This document shows positions 58,449 to 64,000 of a stretch of DNA of 64,000 nt, one piece after another. Position 1 is the first letter of the stretch, and every line of letters begins with the position of its first letter. A model generated the notes under the pieces. That model was not told the DNA's origin. It ran no database searches and saw only the letters and a program-made list of their open reading frames with translations. Position numbers and translations under genes: made by a program. Origin of the DNA: Dryomyza anilis (taxonomy: Eukaryota; Arthropoda; Insecta; Diptera; Dryomyzidae); contig OX638135.1 in the NCBI GenBank assembly GCA_951804985.1, forward strand, positions 69,485,333 to 69,549,332. Direction: 5' to 3'.

Positions 58449-58765
58449 TAATAATTACAATTCATGCAGAACAATCACATTTTAATACCGCAGAAAAACC
58501 GCAGAAGATAATTTAATATTTTTGCAAGCATTGAAAAAACAACATTTTTAAACAATTGTGTTGTGACCACATCGTGACGATACCATTAATAAAATTTATT
58601 TAAAAAGAAAATATTGTATAATTGTTTTTTAATATTATCAAGAAAAATAATTTTTGCAGAAAATAATTTGTTATTTTCCCAAGCATTGAAAAAACAAAAC
58701 ATTTTAAACAATTTTATGGTCACTATTCTAAACGTGTGGACAGAGGGTGGACGGATGGACGGAGA
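58449..58765 (-). repeat. Right arm of the array-unit-like sequence
   Basis: Reverse complement of about 22440-22735 in the array unit (TTCATGCAGAACAATCACAT, ATCGTGACGATACCATTAAT). Homology fades at the GGACGGATGGACGGAG tract. Confidence 0.75.
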
Positions 58766-58779
58766 TAAGTCAACAAACT

Positions 58780-58945
58780 GTCGTCAACTACGACAAACGC
58801 AACAAATCGCAAAACCGCACGACGCACGCGCCAAACCACACACAAAACCACACAACACCACACTAGTGCATTTTAAATTTGTTTAAATTCGACTTGTTTT
58901 ATATTTTCGCCCCCGCCGACAAAAAATCTTGTTGACGCAAACATT
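58780..58945 (+). repeat. Probable BEL LTR 3' end
   Basis: Lies directly before a primer site and ends CGCAAACATT. The CGCAACAAATCGCAAAACCG stretch is GC-richer than the surroundings. No second LTR is present for comparison, so this is inferred from position. Confidence 0.35.
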
Positions 58946-58963
58946 TGGTGAACCCGACGTGAT
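58946..58963 (+). promoter_or_regulatory. Primer-binding site, tRNA-Trp-like (BEL)
   Basis: TGGTGAACCCGACGTGAT: its complement ATCACGTCGGGTTCACCA differs at one base from the 3' end of eukaryotic tRNA-Trp plus CCA as recalled. Confidence 0.5.
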
Positions 58964-59075
58964 CACCACGTGTCGTTGTCGGTATTTTTAAATAAAAATG
59001 TTCATTAAATTCGCGAAAATTACATCGTTTCGGTTTACAAAAAAGTCTTTCGTAATACTGCGCTGCGCTAGTCAA

Positions 59076-59378
59076 AAATGTCGTTTCTTAAATTGAAAAG
59101 CGAATCCATATCGTTTGGTCGAATTAAATGGACAATTAACATCACCAGCGCTTCGTGAATTTGATGACGTTGATATCGCTGTTCGCCTCGAATTCCTCGA
59201 TCATCTTAACAAAAACTATGAAAGTGTACAATCGTGTTTCGAAGAAAATGACGTTGGCGAATTGTTCAGCGATATGCAATCATCGTTTGTCACATTTAGG
59301 GAATACAATTTGGACCTATTTTCGTATTCCCGGGATTTCGTGATTAAACCCTTTTCAATCCCTGGATCCCGGGATTAG
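59076..59378 (+). pseudogene. BEL Gag N-terminal fragment
   Basis: SFLKLKSESISFGRIKWTI in one frame, then ALREFDDVDIAVRLEFLDHL and FEENDVGELFSDMQSSFVTF in frame 59115-59378, the alpha-helical head of BEL Gag. After about 59320 coding ends in CCCGGGATT palindromes like those in the array unit. The element's remainder is absent here. Confidence 0.55.
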
Positions 59379-59993
59379 TTCAGAATACAAGTAATATTGA
59401 AAAATATTTGATTTACTCCATATTCAAACCATAATTTTACTTTTTTTTAGTTATTTTTAAAGAATTTAAGATATAATAGCGGTGCTCCCGTGACAGTTAA
59501 ACCAGATCTATTTCACTGGAACGCCAACGGTTCTATTTTGAGAAAACAGCATTCGATTGAACTGGATAGAACCAGCTTTTGATCTGATTCTAATTGTTTC
59601 TTGGTGTTTTGTATCCTATTAATATAATAAATCTGTTTGTTCGTTTGTACGTTTGTTCCGCTTCTCCGTCTAAACGGCTGATCCGATTGTCTTGAAATTT
59701 TTACCACAGATGTGGTATGGTCTGGAAGGAATGATAGGCTATATATGGGCGGGATTGGACAAAGAGGCGTGGCACCTCCCATACAACCTAAACTTTCAAT
59801 ACGATATAACTCGGAACTTTCACCAGCTACGAACATGAAACAAAAAACTCAAATACAAAAAAAAAATTAAAAACAAAAAAGCAAAAGCACAAAACAAAAC
59901 AAAAGCAAAAATACAAAAACAAAACCAATCACATAAAAACACAATCCAAACTAAATGAAAAACAAAAAAAGGAAAGGAAAAGAAAAGAAAAAC

Positions 59994-61277
59994 AAACTCA
60001 CCACACTAAAACTAACCAAACTAAAACTCACCACACTAAAATTCACCCTTAAATTAACCACACTAAAACCCACCACACTATAATTCACCACACTAAAACT
60101 CACCACACTAAAATTCACCACACTAAAACTCACCACACTAAAACTCACCACACTAAAACTCACCACACTAAAATTCACCACACTAAAACTCACTACACTC
60201 AAATGTCGCCACATTAAAACTCACCGCACTAAAATTCACAACACTAAAACTCACCACACTTAAACTCACCATACCAAAACTCACCACAATAAAACTTACC
60301 ACACTAAAACTCACCACACTAAAACTCACCACACTAAAACTCACCACACAAAAATTCAACACACTAAAATTCACCACACTTAAACTCACCACACTAAAAT
60401 TTCACCTTACTAAGACTCACCACACTAAAACTCACTATACTAAAATTTCACCACATTAAAATTCACCACATTAAAACTCACCACACTAAAATTCACCACA
60501 CTAAAACTCACTACACTCAAATGTCGCCACACTTAAATTCACCGCACTAAAATTCACAACACTAAAACTCACCATACCAAAACTCACCACACTAAAACTT
60601 ACCACAGTAAAACTCACCACACTAAAACTCACCACACTAAAACTCACCACACAAAAATTTGACACACTAAAATTCACCACACTTAAACTCACCACACTAA
60701 AATGTCACCTTACTAAAACTCACCACACTAAAACTCACTACACTAAAATTTCACCACATTAAAATTCACCACTTTTAAACTCACCACATTAAAACTCACT
60801 ACACTCAAATTTCGATACACTAAAACTCACCACACTAAAACTCACCGCACTAAAACTCACCACACTAAAACCCACCACACTATAATTAACCACACTAAAA
60901 CTCACCACCCTAAAATTCACTACACTAAAACTCACCACAATAAAATTCATCACATTAAAATTCATCACACTAAAACTCACCACAACAAAATTCACCACAC
61001 TAAAACTCGCTACACTAAAACACGCCACAATAAAACACGCCACATTAAAATTCACCACACTAAAACCCACCAAACTATAATTGACCATACTAAAACTCAC
61101 CACACTTAAAAACACCACACTTAAACTCACCACACTCAAATTCACCACACTAAAACTCACCACACTAAAACTCACCACACCAAAACTAACCACAATTAAA
61201 CTCACCACTCCAAAATTCACCACATCTAAACTCACCACACCGAAACTTAGTACATTAAAACCCACCACACTAAAACT
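59994..61277 (-). repeat. 15-bp minisatellite (ACCACACTAAAACTC)n within Helitron
   Basis: About 85 units with substitutions and a few 1-base indels; higher-order similarity exists between 60180-60420 and 60500-60740. Being a multiple of three, it gives long minus-strand frames of a five-residue VVSFS repeat, which are not genes. Confidence 0.9.
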
Positions 61278-61378
61278 TCTACTGGGAAAAACTCTACGGG
61301 GAAGAATTCTACGGGAAAGAATTCTACCGGGAACAATTCTACCGGGATGTATTCTACGTTGAGAATTCTACGGGAAAG
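61278..61378 (+). repeat. Short tandem repeat (GAATTCTACGGGAAA)n
   Basis: About six imperfect 15-17-bp units next to the minisatellite. Confidence 0.75.
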
Positions 61379-61519
61379 CGTTCTATTTATCTATATCTAT
61401 ACCACATTTATAAAACCAATAACAAAATTTCAACAGCTAAGCACGGGCCCCTCATATAATTAATAAAATGTTTTTATATTAATAAAATCGCTCCATATCT
61501 TAGAATTCAGAAAATCTTG

Positions 61520-61546
61520 GCACGAGTCGTGCACGGGTCCAGCTAG
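61520..61546 (+). terminator. Helitron 3' hairpin and CTAG end
   Basis: GCACGAGTCGTGC palindrome, 10-bp spacer ACGGGTCCAG, CTAG. Confidence 0.8.
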
Positions 61547-62214
61547 TAGAAATTAAAGCTTTGACTCTAGATCACACGCCACGGAAACACAGCTAATGAT
61601 TAACAGGAACTTGGTTTTAAGAATAGATATTGTCTATACTGACGATAAAATAACTAAACTTATGGTAGTTTTCTATATTTTAAAATTTGGTATTTTAGCC
61701 ATTTTTCGTCGAAAAACAAAATAAATTACATATTTTGAGTTTTATACAAAGGATAGTCTTTATCAGAGGTCTTCTCAAAGAGTTAAGAAGAAGAAACAAT
61801 TAGTATGCCATAATAATTAATAATAATTTTGTTGCATTATGTTTATCAAAAAAAAAAAAACAGAACACGAATTAGGTAAAGGTAACGAATTTTTAAAAAT
61901 ACAACCGATAAAAAAGTTTTTAATTTCAGTTGTGAGTTTAACTATTTTTAAAGACCCATAAACTATTTATATTATGATATCCTAAATACAAACAAAATAT
62001 TTCAAAAATGGTCTAAAAATTTTCGAATTTATATCCAAATATGTATGTAAGTAAAAAAATTTTTAGCATTTTTTATATATTAAAATTTGTCTTGACAGTA
62101 AAATATCAATTGGGTTTAAAGTGTTATTTGTAATAAAATTATAATATTTTAATTATTAATTATTATATCCTAAAACAACAAGATATATATGGGGCATTCC
62201 ACGTCAATTCGCCG
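61547..62214. other. AT-rich gap
   Basis: No gene or repeat recognised. GGGGCATTCCACGTCAATTC at 62190 may be the true left end of the following fold-back element. Confidence 0.5.
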
Positions 62215-63765
62215 AGGTTTGACCCTGACCCCCTCCGATTTGATTCATATTTTAATATGTGGTTATTATTGGTCAATGAAGTTTATAATTAATTTTTCAG
62301 TTTTCAATCACACCCTCTTCACCCCCTTTGCAAACTCTAAAAACACGATTTTTGTTGTTTTGCACCACAGCATCCAAAAACTGCCTTTTTAAAATTCTGA
62401 AAAAAATTTACATAAATTCTTGACATTGAACAAAGATCATTCCACTTTGATTTGGAGTGGTAAGAATTTTTCTTCTATTTTTTTCTTAACTTTGAAAATC
62501 CTTTTTTTTACTATATAAATTGCCATAATTTCGGATTAGTTTGAGATACATCAATAAAAACTGGTATATACTCAAATGTCTTAAGTACAAACCGTGTTAC
62601 AAAAAATGGGCGGTTATTGTCAATTGCCATATAACATTTATAGTAAACACGCTATAACTCTGAAGATATTAGAGGGATATTATTGAAATTTTGTTCAACA
62701 TCATATAATATAAAAACAAAACTTTTTACTAAAAATTGTTGTGATCGGCTTACTTTGACGTCTACCTGCCAAAAAACATAACATATAAAGTGCTACAATA
62801 TGTATTTAATTTGGTCTCTATGAAAAGAGGAAAAGCAGGGTATACTATATGTCTATAATGGTCATCATCATATCTCGCATAGTACCGGAGTTATGACCAA
62901 TAATATGTCGAATTAATATGGTAGGTAGGCGTTGTAGTAGACCGATCACAATTTAATTTCGTATAATTATTGATCCTTACAAAAAATTAAAACATCAACA
63001 ATTTCATCTCGATATCTTATATAGAAACAGAGTTATGGCTGATGAAATGTTATGTTTATATGACAGGTAGGCGTGGCAGTTCACTGAACTAGACTATACT
63101 TCGATTTAATATTACCACATATAAAAGAGAAATACAAGCAAAATTTCATGACTCTAACTCATATAAGACCAAAGATTTAGCACTTTATATGTAAAATTTA
63201 TATGACAGGTAGGCGTGGTAGTTGGTCGTTCGCAACAATTTTCAGTGGTCCATTTTATTTTTATATTACACGATATTCAACAAAATTTCAATAATATACC
63301 TCTTATATCTTCAGAGTTATAGCGTGTTTACTATAAATATTGTATGGTAGCTAGGCGTGGTATTTAACAATAACCTCTCATTTTTTGTAACACTGTATGT
63401 ACTTAAGACATTTAAGTATATACCAGTTTTTATTGATGTATCTGAAACCAATCCAAAATTATGGCGATTTACATACTAAAAAACCGGATTTTCAAAGTTA
63501 AATAGAAAATAGAAGAAAAATTCTTACCACTCCAAATCAAAGTGGAATGATCTTTTTTCAATATCAAGAATGTATGTACATTTTTTCAGAATTTTAAAAA
63601 GGCAGTTTTTGGATGCTGTGGTGCAAAACAACAAAAATCGTGTTTTTAGAGTTTGCAAAGGGGGTGAAGAGGGTGCGATAGAAAACTGAAAAATTAAATA
63701 TAAACTTCATTGACCAATAATAACAACATATTAAAATATGAAGCAAATCGGAGGGGGTCAGGGTC
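62215..63765. mobile_element. Fold-back element with ~500-bp inverted arms
   Basis: 62215-62716 and 63248-63765 are inverted copies (over 90 percent alike by eye), for example CTGACCCCCTCCGATTTG near 62226 versus its complement near 63750, and GGATGCTGTGGTGCAAAACA near 63610 versus 62350. Shorter inverted pieces extend inward (62755-62800 with 63170-63215). The middle repeats GACAGGTAGGCGTGGCAGTT. No transposase frame. Confidence 0.8.
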
Positions 63766-64000
63766 AGTGTATATTGAGGTTAAATCGAAGCTCACGCGTG
63801 AACTGAATCGCAGTGCAGAGTCCCGGCACTCGCTCTGTTCGTCAACTCTCGGTCGACGATGCGACATGTTTGTTTTTTGCAGCGCAAAAAGCTACTCGAA
63901 CTGCAAACTGCAAATTAAATGGCGCGTAAACCGAATGGCTTGACTTTTTCGCCATGTTCAGCACTGTCATCAATGACATCAATGACATCACCAACATAAG
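63766..64000. other. GC-richer end of window, unassigned
   Basis: Composition changes sharply; short direct repeats ATCAATGACATCA near 63971. Could be the start of another LTR element or a promoter; nothing is recognisable. Confidence 0.4.

Larger units (their letters stand above)
59614..61546 (+). mobile_element. Non-autonomous Helitron, 1933 bp
   Basis: Begins TCCTATTAATATAATAAATC after an A (59613) and ends CAGCTAG before a T (61547): the 5'-TC...CTAG-3' ends and A/T target of Helitrons. A hairpin GCACGA-G-TCGTGC (61520-61532) lies 10 bp before CTAG, the rolling-circle terminator. No Rep or helicase frame. The centre is a 15-bp minisatellite. Confidence 0.8.

Noticed and set aside
59951..61268. 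Long minus-strand frames of VVSFS repeats
   Set aside because: They follow from a 15-bp tandem repeat without stop codons; frame changes occur at each indel and no start or context supports translation.

Overview
The window reads as intergenic, transposon-dense DNA from a higher dipteran fly. The evidence is its AT-rich base composition, mini-me-type retroposons carrying (GTCY)n and (TA)n tracts, and gypsy, BEL/Pao, LINE, Helitron and short inverted-repeat elements nested inside each other. No host gene, rRNA, functional tRNA or CRISPR array was recognised. The species cannot be told; a tephritid or calyptrate fly is a guess.

Layout. 1-285 holds the upstream part of a BEL/Pao gag whose continuation starts near 17102, so 1-21140 may be one BEL copy split by about 17 kb of insertions. 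Between them lie two copies of a ~3 kb dispersed block (261-1690 plus 6389-7560; 13771-15019 plus 15718-17093), a 21-bp-TIR element (1689-2377), copy 1 of a gypsy-like LTR family (2397-~5185), a TA-repeat-embedded element with a tRNA-like SINE (5401-6273), and two head-to-head inverted copies of a second gypsy-like element (7650-10115 minus, 10116-13290 plus). Broken BEL pol follows to 21139, then a zinc-knuckle/retropepsin-like reading frame whose 3' end and flank are amplified into exactly four 1404-bp units (21748-27363).

The dominant family, here called S, is a gypsy-like LTR retrotransposon. Its Gag starts with a SAP domain, its primer site matches tRNA-Leu, its LTRs begin and end with an 11-bp inverted repeat (TGTTACGAAAA), and it duplicates 4 bp (ATAT or GTAT). 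Four copies are present: 2397-~5185 (+), 28115-33352 (-), 37005-42980 (+) and 52987-58444 (-). Copies 1 and 2 share one integrase-core deletion; copies 3 and 4 share a different integrase lesion. They therefore belong to two defective lineages that probably moved with enzymes supplied in trans. Copy 3 keeps a textbook -1 frameshift site at the gag-pol junction.

Other parts: a 5'-truncated LINE inside the left LTR of copy 2 (28129-29959); a mini-me-like element split by a ~1.25-kb palindromic element (33900-35830); a LINE with an intact 962-codon EN-RT frame (45726-48614); a PIF/Harbinger-like MITE (51507-52060); a BEL primer site and gag head (58946-59320); a non-autonomous Helitron (59614-61546) carrying a 15-bp minisatellite; and a ~1.55-kb fold-back element (62215-63765). 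Several insertions can be checked against paralogous empty sites in the same window, which gives target duplications and relative ages.
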